Source: Actinernus sp. WN-2022 (Eukaryota > Cnidaria > Anthozoa > Actiniaria > Actinernidae). From it: a DNA stretch of 64,000 nucleotides. The notes beneath the pieces are model-generated. The model saw only the letters and a list, made by a program, of their open reading frames with translations, ran no database searches and had not been told where the DNA came from. Made by a program: the position numbers and the translations under genes. Shown in pieces: positions 62,628 through 64,000 of this stretch. The DNA lies in assembly GCA_030867875.1 (NCBI GenBank), contig JAOWCC010000577.1, positions 150,652,344 to 150,716,343 of the forward strand, written 5' to 3'. Position 1 is the first letter of the stretch, and every line of letters begins with the position of its first letter.

Positions 62628-64000
62628 TTAATGCTGTGAAAACTCTCTTAAGTGTCCATCAAATACTGATGCAAGTCTCCTGTTCGATCTCCTCGGTGCT
62701 TCTGGTGTTGCTGGTAGGATGTTGATCTCCTGATCTTCCTGCAGGGCTGGTGCAGGATCTCTCTGCTGTGCTGCATTGTAGGGTGGTGGTATCTGTGCTG
62801 GTTGTGCTGTTGTCACATCCTCCTCACTTGTTTCCCTGTTTGCTGTTCTCAACAATTTCACTCTTGATGCATCTCTGCAGATAGTCTTTCCATCGCCTAG
62901 TCTGCTAGCAAAGATAGTAGATCCCTTCACTTGTGTCACAATGTAAATATGAGGCTCATATGGTGTTTCAGCCTTTCTTTTCCTATCTCGCTTCACTATA
63001 ATTGCTTTTCCAACGTCAACTTTGTATGTTGTCGCCGGGTGTCGCTTGTCGTGGTACTGCTTGATTTTCTCCTTGTACGTTCTGTCGTTGGATCTGACTT
63101 CCTCATCATTCGGTGATAATTCTGATGGAAAGTGTTCAAGTTTCGTTCTTACATCCCTGTTCATCATTAACTCATAGGGTGTCTTCTTTGTTGCAGGGTG
63201 TGGGGTGTCTCTGTAAGCTTGTAGCATGTCATAAGTTGCCTCGTGCACTTCCATTCCCTCCTGGTTTGCAATGGTTGCTATTTTGTTCACTAGCTTATTA
63301 AAACCTTCAACTTGGCCTTGTGCCTTTGGGTGTCTCGGTGTAACATTCTTGTGTTTGAATCCCATTTCTGATGCAAATTGCTTGAACTCATTCGAGTTGA
63401 ATGGTGGACCATTGTCTGTCTGCACAGTCTTTGGAACTCCGTGCGTTGCAAAGATTTTCTTCAACTTCCTTCGGACAGGTTTGATTGCTGTGGAGCTAAT
63501 GAACTCAACTTCTGGATATCTTGAATATTGATCGGTTACAACCAACACGTATTCATTGTTGGGAAAGGGTCCACAGAAGTCTGCTTCAACACTGTTCCAT
63601 GGTCTCCGGTAAATCTGTCATCTTGGCTGGTTCGGTGTGATGTGTGTTTGTTGACACTTGACAGCTGAAGCATGTGCTGACAATGTTCTCGATCTGCCAG
63701 TTCATCGCTGGGAACCAATATTTCTTCCTGATCATTTCCTTTGTCTTAGTGATGCCTAAGTGACCTTGTCTGTGTGCAATTCTTATAATCTTTTCTTGCA
63801 GGGATTCTGGTGGAATGATTTTGTCGAGTCTCAGCATGATTCCCTCTGCCATGTATAGTTCCGCTCGCATATCATAGTAGGGTGCTAAGTCTGGGTCGGT
63901 TTTGTCCCATTTCCCCGTTTGTATTGCTTCCTTTAGCTTCCGAAGTTTATGGTCACCCTGTGTTGCTGACTTGATGGTTTCCATGACGACTGCATGATCA
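62628..64000 (-). pseudogene. Ty3/Gypsy integrase, one frameshift (partial)
   Basis: Minus strand, entering from the right edge. Zinc-binding region with AHRQGHLG and CFSCQV (about 63800-63640), then a frameshift near 63600, then the catalytic core: Asp in VTDQYSRYPE, Asp in QTDNGPPF and Glu in GQVEGFNK, a D-35-E spacing. A GPY/F-like module follows (YEPHIYIVTQVKG and RDASRVKLL), then a Pro/Gln-rich end with RRSNRRLASVFDGH and a stop at 62628. All three catalytic residues are intact. The single frameshift makes the visible copy non-functional unless it is a sequencing error. Reverse transcriptase and gag would lie beyond 64000. Confidence 0.88.

Overview
The window is eukaryotic and reads as an invertebrate animal genome, most likely an anthozoan cnidarian (coral or sea-anemone type). 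The evidence is one gene of 22 visible exons with GT-AG introns up to 12.7 kb, AT-rich noncoding DNA, several clades of decayed non-LTR retrotransposon, tRNA-derived SINEs, a Crypton-like recombinase relic and many small foldback (MITE-like) elements. The species assignment is inference; nothing in the window is diagnostic.

One real gene fills the first three quarters (+ strand, exons from 418 to 47695; the 5' end lies outside the window). Joining 22 exons by splice site and phase gives an unbroken frame of 1094 residues plus stop. The order is thioredoxin (WCGPC active site), acidic linker, three nucleoside-diphosphate-kinase (NDK) domains, acidic linker, two F5/8 type C (discoidin-like) domains, and a 173-residue Glu/Pro/Gly-rich tail. 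The thioredoxin plus three NDK core is that of NME8/TXNDC3, a ciliary and sperm-flagellar outer dynein arm protein. The added discoidin pair and acidic tail are not part of the NME8 architecture I know, and are the most interesting result here.

The introns are crowded with repeats. Intron 9 holds a Crypton-like relic split by a TTAA-flanked element, then a nine-copy array of an exactly 894-bp unit with a dimeric higher-order pattern. Intron 12 holds nested foldback elements, including one with C-rich termini. Intron 14 holds a 131-bp tandem array and intron 17 a 58-bp one. The last intron holds a broken LINE. Four copies of one tRNA-derived SINE lie in introns 9, 14, 17 and 20.

From about 48.1 kb onward I see no host gene, only transposon debris: Ty3/Gypsy fragments; a minus-strand LINE carrying an element within an element; a duplicated block followed by arrays of tiny GCC-N5-GGC hairpins; and at the right edge the 3' end of a minus-strand Ty3/Gypsy element (integrase plus 3' LTR) inserted in a reading frame with a CXC cysteine motif.
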